A DNA stretch of 64,000 nucleotides from Trema orientale (Eukaryota; Streptophyta; Magnoliopsida; Rosales; Cannabaceae), in the NCBI GenBank assembly GCA_002914845.1, contig JXTC01000071.1, positions 849,645-913,644 on the forward strand, in the 5' to 3' direction. The position numbers and the translations under genes are program-made. The notes beneath the pieces were generated by a model. It was not told where the DNA came from, made no database searches, and was given only the letters and a program-made list of their open reading frames with translations. Below, one piece after another: positions 1 through 10,853 of the stretch. Each line of letters opens with the position of its first letter. Positions within the stretch are counted from its first letter, which is position 1.

Positions 1-104
1 TATTAAAATATAAATTTTTTTAGTGGAATCTACATGTCAAATAGTAAGACATGAGAGTGGATAAGAAAGTGAAAATGGGAGTGGTCCTAGCATAGCCCTT
101 TTAT
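1..104. repeat. Edge-truncated MITE related to the one at 38635-38800
   Basis: Read on the minus strand, this segment begins with GCTAGGACCACTCCCATTTT and continues to a GTAGATTCCACTA motif. The MITE at 38635 starts GCTAGCAACACTCTCTTTTG after its first bases and carries the matching GTGGATTCCACTA motif at a similar distance. The other half lies outside the window, so a terminal inverted repeat and target duplication cannot be checked here. Confidence 0.45.
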
Positions 105-116
105 ATTTTTTTCGCG

Positions 117-282
117 TAATACTATGAAGTATCTTAAGGTGTCAAGCACCATACTAGATGTCAATTTTTTACTAGAAAATGGAATTACACTTCAGGTGAG
201 ACTCAATATATTAATTCTATCTTCCACTGAGAAACTGACACCTTTTATGAAGCTTGACACTTTAAGGCGGCCCATAGTATTA
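117..282. repeat. Foldback MITE, about 166 bp
   Basis: The left end TAATACTATGAAGTATCTTA and the reverse complement of the right end (TAATACTATGGGCCGCCTTA) match, and pairing continues inward for about 80 bp on each side with mismatches (both arms carry AGTGTCAAGC/GGTGTCAAGC). This is almost all stem, as in Stowaway- or Mutator-type MITEs. A possible ORF across it is just the stem read through and is not a gene. Confidence 0.6.
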
Positions 283-1576
283 CTCTATTTTTTTATTTTC
301 AAACCAAAACTACTTTTCTTTATCCCACATTTATTTGAGTTTTTAAAAAAATTATTGTTGGATGTTGTTTTTATTTTGATGAAGCTTCTGTTAATAAATT
401 TGAGCTTTAAATGTTAGGAAAAAAAAAAAAGAAAAGCAATTGATTCACCTTAGTAGATTAGGCTCGACCCTCAAATGCTCAATAATGGTAAAGCAAATTA
501 TTATGTTTTTGAGCTTCACCGTGGTTGAACACGTATATGGTCGAAAATTCATAGAATACCGAAGTCAAAAGTCGTCATCACTATCAGTGAAGATGAGTCA
601 ACATATGTAAGAGTATATAACGTTACTAAGGGTTTTTAAGAAATTTTATATATGTTAATTATACAGTGGCAAATAAAGCCTTCTTCTTCTTCTTTTTTTT
701 TTTTTTTTCCCGAAAAAACATATTGACATTAAGAGAACGTTTTATCACCAACGGGCAATTAATCCCTTAGTCTAAATTCCTCTGTGTAAAATTTTCTACA
801 AATGACTTGTCAAAGATGCTATGTTGCTGAATACATGCCAATTATAACTCGTCTTGAAACTACGTAATTTCTTTTCAGTGAGTCAGAGAAGACATATATC
901 ATCAATTAACCATATTCTAAACAACATAAACCAGTTTCTAATTAAAAGATGGAGATATTATATATCATGTCATATAACAAGCTAACAGTACTGTTTATAT
1001 TTGGAACATCACTTAAGACATGGAGATGCTAATACTATATTATCATCACAATAGACGAATTTCGGATAGCATATATATTCTGTAACTTTAGGAGATAAAA
1101 TGAACTAGTGATCTCTACTCTCTTGGTTCAAATTCGAGACCAACTAACTGTTTCAAGGCGCTAGCTAACATTAATTATGTGGTGTTATTCATATCTTTAT
1201 TCTGATCACGTCCAATCTCAATGCGTGCGATTAGTATTTAGTAATTTGGTTTGTCTAGCTATATTTAACAGTACTTCCTTTCAAAAGACATTATTGTTCC
1301 ATATTATCCTAAAAAAAGCCATTTTTCTGAAATGGTGAAAACTCATGACTCTACATTTCACGCAAAAAAAGGAAACTTATGACTCTACAATAGATAGACA
1401 TGGAGAGAGAGAGAGAGAGAGAGAGAGATAGATATAGGGTTTGCATTGCATAGTTGCATGCGTAAAGAGAGACCGTCGGTAAAGAAAACCAACTAATAAG
1501 AGACAAATCACTGACCAGAAAGCTAATTGTTTTGTACATGGAATATATATAGCTACGGCCAAAAACCCAAAGAGAG
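283..1576. other. Intergenic, no gene seen
   Basis: AT-rich sequence without a convincing coding region. It contains poly-T and poly-A runs and a GA microsatellite near 1403-1428. Nothing else is recognised. Confidence 0.5.
1403..1428. repeat. (GA)n microsatellite
   Basis: About 13 uninterrupted GA units seen directly. Long coding-looking frames through it on the minus strand (Ser-Leu runs) are repeat artefacts. Confidence 0.85.
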
Positions 1577-1768
1577 CTAAAAACTCAAGAAGCATAAAAT
1601 AATAGTAATAAATAAAGAATTGAATAGATAGATCCTCTTATCTCGCCGGTATTCGGCGCTGGACACACCGTACCCAGCCGCGCCGCCCGACTCAGTCAGT
1701 GGGTGCAGGCCACGCCTCACCCTTTTCAATGTTTCAACTGCACCTTTGTCATTGCTTTTCCCTAACAT
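1577..1768 (-). CDS. Candidate small ORF in a GC-rich island, function unknown
   Basis: A 63-codon minus-strand frame lies in a short GC-rich island (about 1640-1720) inside AT-rich DNA. It starts MLGKSNDKGAVETLKRVRRG and has a basic, glycine-rich middle (ESGGAAGYGVSSAEYRRDKR) followed by a hydrophobic C-terminus. I do not recognise it; it does not match the CLE, RALF, IDA, CEP or DVL peptide motifs I know. It could be a small gene, an exon of a longer gene, or chance coding potential in a GC-rich remnant. There is no clear TATA box or neighbour to help. Confidence 0.22.
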   Translation of the reverse strand: MLGKSNDKGAVETLKRVRRGLHPLTESGGAAGYGVSSAEYRRDKRIYLFNSLFITIILCFLSF

Positions 1769-3030
1769 TCCTCTACATTATGTGTTCAAATTATTTACTT
1801 TTTTTTTTCCTTCTTCTTCTTTGCCTTTCTTATCTTTATGTAATACTATCCCACATTCCCATGAAATTTTCTACCCCTACTAGTATTTGCTTACGTGGAT
1901 TCTCTCTACCAATTAAACTGCGCCATGCCATAGCTAGCTATAGAGAGCTAATAATATATATATGTGTATACACACACAGATGACGTACATGCTAGTTTCA
2001 TTTGCCCGAGGGAACAGGGTTATTAATCTATGGGAGCAGTACTAGTGTATAATTATAAACAAGTAGACAAGACATTAATTAAAGGACTCCTCCATTTATA
2101 TTAATCTACACTTCTTCTTCTTCTTTCTATTACCATAGCGATTATGCCATTTGATTATCCACTATGGTGTCGTTCAAATGCTCGTAATCCTCTCTACTAA
2201 TGATGATTACACTTTACCTACTTTCCACGCTATGTTTTATTTTTTCCTTCAGTCAAAAAAAAATGTAATACTCACCCTTATCTTAAAAAAAAAAAAAAAA
2301 AAAAAACGAAAGTACACATTCCTTACCACAGATCAGTTTTAACACTGTGGTGGTGAACAGTGTTTCCACAAAGAAAGTGGAAAAGAAAATAAGAAGAGTA
2401 AATATTTTATGCTTTGGTAGTGAAGATATTGCACGCTATTCATAATATATATTTATTTTATTGATGGAAGTAAGAGAGGTCAAAGTCATGCTAGTGCAAG
2501 TGTTGATGATCAGCATCATCACGTTTACCGTTTGAGAATCCAGATGAAGGAGAGCAAACATGCGCGTAAGGGTCACGTCAGAATGCCAAAAAGTGATTTG
2601 GATTTTGGGTCCTACTTACTCTACTTCCCCCGACAACAAGGACCAACATAGCCGTCTAATAGTCTTACATATAGATCATATATGTATACTTCTCTCTCTC
2701 TCTCTGCAAAAAGATTAAAAAGACCACTGTACCCTCTGACGAAAGAGCAGCTATATATACAATAAGCACATATTTTGAACTACCGTACTCTCGATCGTAG
2801 ACAAGTGCTCCCCCACGTAGCCGCCTTCCATATATAGCTGACAGATCCCCGTAGCTTTGCCGTATGTATGTTACGTTTGAGGCCTCGTGAGTACAGACAA
2901 CAATCCTATTAAAGCACAAAATCCACGACACCCTCCACGCACGCCTTGCGACAAGAACAGACAAACTCCCCATTATTACCAAACTACCCCCCCTTCCCAA
3001 ACCAACACTACCCCCACTCTGCTCTTGCTC
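1769..3030. other. Intergenic and upstream region of the ROXY-like gene
   Basis: No gene is seen. There are poly-A/T tracts (2285-2306), a short pyrimidine repeat near 2690-2705, and C-rich sequence from about 2930 leading into the TATA box at 3031. Frames on the minus strand here overlap the glutaredoxin leader and look like shadows. Confidence 0.45.
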
Positions 3031-3037
3031 TATATAA
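3031..3037 (+). promoter_or_regulatory. TATA box of the ROXY-like glutaredoxin
   Basis: TATATAA stands in a CTCTATATAAGG context, 132 bp before the ATG at 3169. With transcription starting about 30 bp downstream this leaves a leader near 100 nt, normal for a plant gene. Confidence 0.65.
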
Positions 3038-3168
3038 GGATCATCAAGAAGACCCCTCAACGCTCAACCCCATTACTCCACCAAACCCCATAACATTCTC
3101 TTGTTTTCTTTTCTTCCCAGTCCCACAAGCCTCGTCACCAACATATCATACTATCTTATACATATAAG

Positions 3169-3549
3169 ATGCATTATCAGGCGGATGGTTGGGGGTACTA
3201 CGTGGCGGCGGGGAGGTGCATGGGAGGAGGGGACCCACTAGAGAGGGTGGCGAGGCTGGCGGCGGAGAGCGCGGTGGTGGTGTTTAGCGTGAGCAGCTGC
3301 TGCATGTGCCATGCTGTGAAGAGGCTGTTCTGTGGGATGGGAGTGAACCCGACGGTGTACGAGCTTGACCATGACCCCAGAGGGAAGGACATTGAGAGGG
3401 CCTTGGTGAGGCTGCTCGGCACTTCCACCGCTCTCCCCGTCGTCTTCATCGGCGGAAAGCTCGTGGGTGGCATGGACCGCGTTATGGCTTCCCATATCAA
3501 TGGCACACTCGTTCCTCTGCTCAAGGACGCTGGAGCGCTCTGGCTCTGA
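3169..3549 (+). CDS. ROXY1-like: CC-type glutaredoxin, ROXY1/ROXY2-like
   Basis: A complete intronless gene of 126 residues. The active-site motif CCMC is at residues 44-47, in the [13 protein letters not shown] context that defines the land-plant CC-type (class III) glutaredoxins. The body has the glutathione-site [20 protein letters not shown] segment, and the C-terminus is [10 protein letters not shown], ending in the ALWL motif that ROXY proteins need to bind TGA bZIP factors. The N-terminus (MHYQ..WGYY) and most of the domain closely follow Arabidopsis ROXY1/ROXY2, which act in petal and anther development in the nucleus. Compared with ROXY1 as I remember it, the loop after RLLG is short (no serine-rich insert). 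The ATG is the first in frame after a good TATA box. Function as a floral/anther regulator is inferred from family, not shown here. Confidence 0.95.
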   Translation: MHYQADGWGYYVAAGRCMGGGDPLERVARLAAESAVVVFSVSSCCMCHAVKRLFCGMGVNPTVYELDHDPRGKDIERALVRLLGTSTALPVVFIGGKLVGGMDRVMASHINGTLVPLLKDAGALWL

Positions 3550-4929
3550 GGATGATGATGATCTTCATAATAATCAACAAAGTTCAACAAAAGAAAGAAA
3601 AACAAAACAAAATAACAAATATGAAACAGAGTGGGGGAAGATTAATGTTTTCATGATCTCCAATTTCGTATACGTTGGAATTATGTTTTGGTGTCACTTT
3701 ATATATATATATTTTTTTTAATTTCCTACTCTAATAGAAAAATTATATTACAAGAGCTGTTTTTGCAAGGCTTCCTGGTCAGTTGGGTAGTGATTTCTAC
3801 TAGTAGTACTGTAATGTCGATTTTCTTTTGTATAGAAATGAAATGCAGATTTTTCCCAAATTTTATTTATTTATTTATTTATTTTCGAAAGCACCCCAAT
3901 TTTTATTTTGGTTTGTTCTTTTAACAATATTATTGTGGCCTACTAGCATTTTTTTTGGAAAGAGCCTGTTAGCGTCCTTTTTTTTTTTTTCCTTTGAGTC
4001 AGCCTGTTAGCATTTTGATTGGTCCATTTTAAGTAGAAGAGTACAATCTTCCAAAGTCTTCATGAAAAGCACCTATTTAATGCAGAGAAATTTATGACTT
4101 ACCGTTATGATTATCTGAGATGGATAAGGAAGAGTCTTTTCCGGGTGAGGTGGCCTCCGTAAGCGTGGCTCCTTAGAATTAATTGCGTGATTATTTTTTA
4201 CGAGTATTTAATGCCTTGACTTATTGACATTTGTTATTCTTATTTAATCATCATAGCTAACGAATCACTTCTTGCCACGTTGGCGAGGGTGGGAAATAAA
4301 GTCTGCAAACTAATAATATTTTTGTTTGGTAACGTATAGTGCAGTACTATACATGATTACAAATTTACATCCGAGACCAGACCAGATCACTCTTCTTTTC
4401 TATATGCCCTTAAAAATAAATAAATAAATTGATAAATCCCACAGTTGACATATTTCTCTTTTGCTGTTTATACCTGATTTCTTTTGCTTTTTGCAGACAT
4501 AACAGATTCATTATTGTAAAGCTTCTAACGTTCTTTTTAATTCCCCTAACCATACCATCGTACCACTTTTCTTCTTTGTTATTGGCCATTTCAGGCTTAG
4601 CCTTAAACTGTCACAGTCACAGAACATCTTCCAGCCAAAAAAAAGAAAAAAAAAGAAAAAAAATTTTCTATATTGAATAATAGTGAGTGGTTGGCTATAA
4701 ATATATACAGCGAAGTTATACCAAAATTCTATATTCTTTTTGCATGATTCTATATTCTCAAGTCATATATCCAGCGAACTTTTGTAATATATAACAAATT
4801 TTTATCACGAGAAAAAAAAAAAGATTCTTCAAATAAGGACGAAATCTTTTGAGTTTATTATCTCTGGAGAATAAAAAAAAAGAATGGAATTGATAAGGTC
4901 GTATAAGAAACAATATGTGGAAAAGAAAG

Positions 4930-5280
4930 AAAAAATAACGGTCCTTTTATTGTCGATTTCTGTTTTATGTCGTTTCTGTTTTTCTTGTCGTTTCTGTTTT
5001 ATGTCTTTTTTGTTTTTCTTGTCTCTGTTTCTTATTGTCGCTTTTGTTCTGTTGTATTTTCCATATGTTTTTCGTTTGTTCTCTTGTGGTCGTTTTCTCT
5101 CTTACTGTCGTTTTCTCACTTATTGTCGTTTTCACATTTGTTGTTCTTTTTCATCTATTTTCTTGTCGTATTCGGTTTAGCCGTGGACCGTGGTATATGT
5201 CTATGCCTCATCTAGCGTTTTCTTAAGAGTCCGTTGTTTATTTTTATTGTTTTGGCATATATTTTCTGTTGTCGTTTTTT
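4930..5280. repeat. Pyrimidine-rich degenerate tandem repeat
   Basis: The plus strand repeats variants of TTGTCGTTTTCTCACTTA and TGTCGTTTCTGTTTTATG many times over about 350 bp. The several overlapping hydrophobic ORFs here (Phe/Leu/Ser rich) are products of this repeat, not genes. Confidence 0.65.
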
Positions 5281-5427
5281 AGTGTGCCACTGCCCAGCCG
5301 ATTTAGTTTCACCAGACACCAGATTCATATCCCGTAAATACTGCATTACTGAGAATCAGAAAGGCAGTTCGCCTCGGGCCTCGGCTTATACCTCTCGTCA
5401 CCATTTCGCGGTGGGCTCCTCCTCCGC

Positions 5428-5500
5428 TGCCAACGGGCCCCAATGAAATCTTCAACTCAAGCCCATGATAAAAGGCCCAATCGAGGAAGCCCAGCCGCTA
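5428..5500. promoter_or_regulatory. Cluster of GGCCCA/GCCCA (site II-like) motifs without an obvious gene
   Basis: GGGCCCC, AAGCCCA, AAGGCCCAAT and AAGCCCAGCC occur within about 75 bp in a GC-richer patch. In plants such TGGGCY elements bind TCP factors and mark promoters of housekeeping genes. No gene is recognised on either side, so this may be an orphaned promoter or chance. Confidence 0.3.
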
Positions 5501-5778
5501 TTATATCGGGCTGTCTTCAGTTGCGTGTGCCTATTACCCCGGTAAAAAGGTGAACGACATTGACTGTTTCTTATAACATCTGTTACAGATATTGTTTTTA
5601 TTATTTATCCTCCAAAAGCCCAAAAAAAAGTTGCATATCATTTTTCCAAGTTGGCAAAGAAACAGCCATGTTCTATAATGTAACATTCAATTCCCATAAA
5701 AAATTAAGAAAAGGGTGCTGATATTAGCATTAAAAAAAAATTAATAGAAATGATAGGATTATGACTCTTACAAGTAAT

Positions 5779-6498
5779 TGTTCGGAAAAAAAATCACCTT
5801 TCCACTGACTTACCGTACTATACATGAATAGTCCCGTACACACGAACAAAAATCTTCGAAAATAAATGTATGAATCAACAAGACACACAAATTTACGTGG
5901 TTCACCCAACTTGGCTACATCGAGGGACTGCTGGAAATCTTTTACTATAAGGAGAAAATTTATACAGTGTCTACAAACACTCACTCACAACTCTTATTCC
6001 AAATACATCTAAACATTCTCCCACAAGTATTCTCTCACTCACATCTATTTGATCTCTTTGAACAACTATCCCTCTTATATAAGAAAACAAGAGAAACTTC
6101 ACCTATTTAATCCTTGAAAGGAAGAACACACAAAGACAATAGAACAAGAATTTTCCCAAAAGAAGAAAATACTTGACATACTACTACATAGTCTGAGATA
6201 CCTTTCTTAATCCCTACGAGACACCCTTACTGAGACTTTCTCTCTCTCGCCATGGGATGAGGATAGTGAAAAAATGAAGCCTCTATTAATAGGTAAGGCT
6301 TACCAATCTTTTACCAACCTCCACACGGTTTGAATATAGTTTATCCACCATCTAGGTGTTCACATATGTTCATATGTATATGTTCACATGTCTTCACATA
6401 TATATTCACATATATTCACACAGATATATTCACATCTATTTATATATATGTTCACATAGACATATTCACATTTGTTCACACATGTTCATATATAATAA
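5779..6498 (-). repeat. 3' LTR of the 5779-8303 element
   Basis: Aligns with 7459-8303 through shared blocks such as CAAGACACACAAATTTACGT and TGGCTACATC, and the same CATGGGATGAGGA segment. The distal part carries many TTCACATATAT-like units. Inner boundary is approximate. Confidence 0.7.
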
Positions 6499-7458
6499 TC
6501 TCTCATTTAAAGACTTGATTTCTATCATGTTTTCATATTCGATCAATGTAGTCTCTCATCTCATAGCTTACGTCACTATTATTACCTTTACCAACAATCA
6601 TACTCCACTATATGAGTATACTACTTAGAATTGACGAATTCTAAGAATTTTATCTCGGCTCATGTCGAAAAACCTTGTTGATAATTATGGTGTTGACTCC
6701 CACGTTTGACTTTTTTGGAAGTCTCTCAGCCATCGACATCATTCACCACACATCTTGCATTAACGTCAAACTAATGCATGTGTGCAAACTTGTAAATTCT
6801 GAATCCACTACTATCACATTCTCTTTCATGGCAATTTTAGTGACATACTATAAGGATTACTAACATCATAAATCTTGGAGCTTTTAGCCGAATTCGCTTC
6901 GCCTTTTGACAATTTCTATCAAGTGGCAAGATTTTCTACACCTCCAACAGATTATATTCTCCTTTAATTCAGAGACGATATCATTCAAGATATATGGATG
7001 ATCACTCTTGCATCTAGATCTTCTCAGTTATTATTGTTCATACTGAATTTTTTAGAATCTCTACCAATTCAAAAAACTTTCTACCCTTCATCTGCGGTTA
7101 TCGCTCCTACTCAAATCTAGCTTCCTCTAGATCAATTATGACTATTCCTACTAACTACTGTGTATTAGAATACCATTGCCGACAAACCAGTACTGAAGAC
7201 AAAATTTCACTATTCATATAAATAGTAACCTCGCAAGAAAATGACAAATAATCACTATCAAAGCTCTGATAGAAGTTAAATACTTGATTCCTGATATATC
7301 ACTTTATACTTTCTCGCTTGAGAAATCCACTCAAAAAGTTCTCTAAAAGGTTTAAATACTCCTACTTAAACACAACCTTCTTATACAGAACTTCTTAGAC
7401 TACCACTAAACCTTAATGTGCTGAAGAACCGACCACAACCCGTCACTCTGATACTAAT

Positions 7459-8303
7459 TGTTGGAGAAAAAATCACTTTTCCACTGACTTACTATATACA
7501 TGAATGATACAGTATACATGAATAGTATAGTATATATGATTAGTATCGTACATGTAAACAATGACCTTCGAAAATAAATATATGAATCAACAAGACACAC
7601 AAATTTACGTAGTTCACCCAATTTGGCTACATCCATGGACTGCTGTAGATCTTTTATTATAGAGATAAAAATTTATATAGTATTTACAAATACTCACTCA
7701 CAACCCTTATCCTAAATACATCTAAGCATTCTTCCATAAGTATTCTCTCGCTCACACATATTTGATCTCTTTGAACAACCATCCTTCTTACATAAGAAAA
7801 CAAGAGAATTCTCACCTCTCTAATCTTTGAAAGGAAAAAATACACAAAGAGAATAAAATAAGAATTTTTCCAGAGAAGGGAAATACTTGACATGCTACTA
7901 TATATTTTGGGATACCTTTCTTGATCCCAAATTTCCCAGAGGAGGGAAATACTTGACATGCTACTACATATTCTAGGATATATTTCTTGATTCCCATGAG
8001 ACACCCTTATTGGGACTTTTTCTCTCTCGCCATGGGATGAGGAGAATGAAGAAATAAAACTTCTATTTATAGGCAAGACTCACCAATCCTTCACCAACCT
8101 CTACGCGGTTTGCCCACCATCTAGGTGTTCACATGTGTTCACACATATATGTTCACATATGTTCATATGTATATATTCACATGTCTTCACATATATATTC
8201 ACATGTCTTCACACATAAGTTCACATGTATTCACATAGATATATTTATATTTGTTCACACAGATATATTCATATCTGGTCAAACATATTCACATATAACA
8301 ACA
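7459..8303 (-). repeat. 5' LTR of the 5779-8303 element
   Basis: On the minus strand it runs from TGTTGTTATATGTG to CTCCAACA, a TG...CA LTR, and the primer-site-like sequence follows at once. About 845 bp. Contains the TTCACATATAT minisatellite. Confidence 0.72.
8113..8296. repeat. TTCACATATAT-type minisatellite in the LTR
   Basis: Imperfect 10-12 bp units (GTTCACATATATGTTCACAT and variants) repeat along the outer end of the LTR; the matching stretch in the other LTR is 6357-6490. ORFs rich in His, Ile, Ser and Tyr in this stretch are read-through of the repeat. Confidence 0.7.
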
Positions 8304-8601
8304 GTAATGACAAACTATTTTATTAGATATGAAGCCAAGATGATATTATGTGAAATGGATTTGACACATAGAAAGTCACTGTTTAAATAGAATGAAAAAC
8401 TTGAGATCTAAACCTAAAATATGATTGTATATGTAAATCCAGCCAAGAGTAAGCCTTTAGCATTGACTTGTTTATACACACATGAGGGTGTAACTGTTTA
8501 GTCTCATTTGCCAGAATCCTCATCCTTGGATTTTTGTCAAAATGGTAGACTGCTTATCAACATCATGCTATACTAGTTCTATCTGACAAATGTCCAAAGA
8601 C

Positions 8602-8603
<2 letters not shown>

Positions 8604-8670
<67 letters not shown>
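8604..8670. repeat. (GA)n microsatellite
   Basis: Over 30 GA units with two short AAAG interruptions near the right end. Confidence 0.9.
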
Positions 8671-8742
8671 ATGGATGACCAATGTAAGAGTGATTAATCA
8701 AAATTCAAAAGTTAAATTCCCACTTTGGACCAATATAAATAA

Positions 8743-8809
<67 letters not shown>
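8743..8809. repeat. (AAT)n microsatellite
   Basis: About 22 AAT units with one AGT interruption near the middle. Confidence 0.9.
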
Positions 8810-8813
<4 letters not shown>

Positions 8814-9929
8814 ATGTGTAGGCTTACAAGTGACAAAATTTGAAACCCAAACGTTTTGGACACTTTGTAGAAATTGTCAAGTGCTGAGACTCAATGCATA
8901 TGACTCCTTTATTGATTAAATTTATCGTAGATTATATACCCCAATTTTGTTATTACTATGGTTACTATGAAGTGAAGTGGTATAAGATACTCTAGCAATC
9001 TTCTTTTTTTTTTTTTGATAAGAAGATATTCTAACAATCTAATTCTACTCTACTTCTATTTCTAAAACAGTTGAACTAATATAGTGTGTGATGATTCTGG
9101 TGGAGTCCGTTCTGTTGTAGTACGTCTCCTGGGCACTGTGGTTTGTCAAAACCACCACTCAAGAGTAATAAAAGCCACAACATAAGATTGGTCCTACAAT
9201 GCAGCAAGTAAATTGAGCAACAAACTATGCTTTCAGAGAAAAATATATAAATAAATAAACAAAGGGTAAGAAAGATGCTCCAATGATATCTCTCTGTCTT
9301 GCCAGGAAATGCATTACTCTGTGTGTGTAGTCTTAAATATATACTAGTTAGGGAAATAGTGTACAATGAAGAAATTGCCTTGCTGTTGTCAGTCATCTTG
9401 GAGTCACTACAATTTTTGGGATGAAACCAAAAATAGTCAGAATGGAGAAAATAAATAAATGAATAATAAATGAAGAAGAGAGAGATTCCAATTTCCACTG
9501 CAATCAAGTACTTAGCCTTGAAACTTCTCCTACATAGAAAATCTCATATACATTATATACATAGGCTCTTGTTCTTCAATTTTCATAGCTTGTCAATTTA
9601 TTTTTCTTTTAAATAGAAACTGTAACATGTCAGTGTGGTTCAGAATCAAATCCCTCTATATCCCATTTCAATCACAACCCGCCAAAAGGGGTTCTTCACA
9701 TGTCTTTGTTTGTAGTGGAAAAAGAAATTATTTCAGCTCTCTGATTACAGTTGGTCCTACCGGACAAGAACTCACGGGCTCATTAGATGTACACAGAAAA
9801 ATGCTTTGGCCAACTATATAGTTTTACTTTAGAGGCTCTCAGGAGTCAGGAGAGTCCCCAACTCCGAACTCAATAGTCTATATGCTAAATAAAATGCTTT
9901 TGTAGATGCGTCTCCCTACTTCCCAAACT

Positions 9930-10853
9930 ATGGATTCAATTATTTTCCTCGTTCTTCTTCTTACATCTTTCTTTTCATACCCACTTACTCTAACCGCTCG
10001 ATCATCAAGACATGATGCCTCTCGGATCACTGTGGTGGGGGCTGTTTATTGTGATACTTGCTCAAGCAATGCTTTCACTAAACACAGCTACTTCCTTCCA
10101 GGTAATAATATGCTCTCGTACTTGTCTCACTTCAGAGATTTAGTTCTAGCTATTGGATTTCCTAAATTGATGTGTTGTTTTTCTTGTACTTTGTTTCAAT
10201 GGTCAGGAGTGGATGTTCAAATAAGATGCAAATTTAAAGTAAACTCACCAAAATCCACAGAACAAGTCAACTACTTAGTCAACAAAACCACAGACAAATT
10301 TGGAGTGTACAAGTTGGATATACCATCTGTTGATGGGGTCAACTGCATCAATGGTTTGTCAATGGTATCAATGTGCCAAGCAAGTCTGATAGGGAGCTCT
10401 TCTTCAGGCTGCAATGTTCCTGTTTTGAGGACCTCATCAGATGAGATATCCATCAAGTCAGAACAAGATAATCTCTGTATATACAGTTTGAATGCACTTA
10501 GTTACAAGCCATCTAAGAGGAATACTACCTTGTGTGGAAATAAGAAGGAGGACTTGGCAGCTTCTTTGAACTCCTCCAAGTGCTTTTTCCCATGGCCACC
10601 TTTACCTCAATTCCACTTTCCTCCATTACCACCTTTTCCATCACTACCTTTTCCAACTCTGCCATGGCCATTCCAAAATCCCCCATCTTTGCCCTTTCCA
10701 TTCCCACCTCTCCCTTCTTTTCCTCCAACCCCATCTTTGTTTGCGCCAACACCACCGCCTCCGCCGCCTGCATTCAGTCTTACAGATCCCAGAACTTGGA
10801 TACCATATTTTCCTCCCTCACCTCCAGGTAGACCTCAGAACCAAAACCCCTAA
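9930..10853 (+). CDS. Pollen Ole e 1 / extensin-like domain protein with proline-rich tail
   Basis: Two exons, 9930-10101 and 10207-10853, split by a 105-bp GT-AG intron (GTAATA...GGTCAG); the split codon GGA restores FLPGVDVQIRC. The product is 272 residues. Residues 1-22 are a signal peptide, about 33-165 an Ole e 1 domain (ITVVGAVYCDTCSSNAFTKH, several spaced cysteines, and DKFGVYKLDIP), and about 184-265 a proline/phenylalanine-rich tail (FPPLPPFPSLPFPTLPW-like repeats). Such proteins are secreted to the cell wall, where the proline-rich part may bind wall polymers. An in-frame ATG at 9906 exists, but starting at 9930 gives the cleaner signal peptide. The intron is a multiple of three with no stop, so retention would also give a long frame. 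Exact role unknown. Confidence 0.9.
   Translation: MDSIIFLVLLLTSFFSYPLTLTARSSRHDASRITVVGAVYCDTCSSNAFTKHSYFLPGNNMLSYLSHFRDLVLAIGFPKLMCCFSCTLFQWSGVDVQIRCKFKVNSPKSTEQVNYLVNKTTDKFGVYKLDIPSVDGVNCINGLSMVSMCQASLIGSSSSGCNVPVLRTSSDEISIKSEQDNLCIYSLNALSYKPSKRNTTLCGNKKEDLAASLNSSKCFFPWPPLPQFHFPPLPPFPSLPFPTLPWPFQNPPSLPFPFPPLPSFPPTPSLFAPTPPPPPPAFSLTDPRTWIPYFPPSPPGRPQNQNP

Larger units (their letters stand above)
3550..5778. other. Intergenic, no gene seen
   Basis: AT-rich sequence downstream of the glutaredoxin. It holds a pyrimidine-rich low-complexity tract (about 4930-5280) and a GC-richer stretch with GGCCCA motifs (about 5380-5530), both listed separately. No convincing coding frame. Confidence 0.45.
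5774..8308 (-). mobile_element. Non-autonomous LTR retroelement (TRIM/LARD-like fossil)
   Basis: The element (5779-8303) is flanked by the 5-bp duplication GTAAT (5774-5778 and 8304-8308). It has two related LTRs, about 5779-6498 and 7459-8303, in minus-strand orientation. Next to the right LTR, the minus strand reads ATTAGTATCAGAG, close to the Copia-style tRNA-Met primer site (ATTGGTATCAGAG). The roughly 960-bp interior shows no gag or pol coding. The LTRs differ visibly in length and sequence, so the insertion is old. Broken or never coding; movement would have depended on other elements. Confidence 0.75.
8309..9905. other. Intergenic and upstream region of the Ole e 1 gene
   Basis: Two microsatellites dominate the left part. 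A 143-codon minus-strand frame at 9076-9507 has no recognisable domain and low-complexity hydrophobic content, so I do not call it a gene. No other feature recognised. Confidence 0.45.

Noticed and set aside
2665-3060. 131-codon minus-strand frame upstream of the glutaredoxin
   Set aside because: It overlaps the TATA box and leader of the well-supported plus-strand gene and shows no protein features.
3198-3605. 135-codon minus-strand frame across the glutaredoxin
   Set aside because: Antisense shadow of the ROXY-like gene in GC-rich coding DNA.
4884-5226. Three overlapping Phe/Leu-rich frames
   Set aside because: All are read-through of a pyrimidine-rich degenerate repeat.
6330-6628. His/Ile/Ser-rich repeat resembling a CRISPR-like array
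   Set aside because: Units are 10-12 bp, contiguous and without unique spacers; it is a minisatellite inside an LTR of a plant genome.
9076-9507. 143-codon minus-strand frame upstream of the Ole e 1 gene
   Set aside because: Hydrophobic, low-complexity composition, no domain or signal I can recognise, and it overlaps the likely promoter of the Ole e 1 gene.
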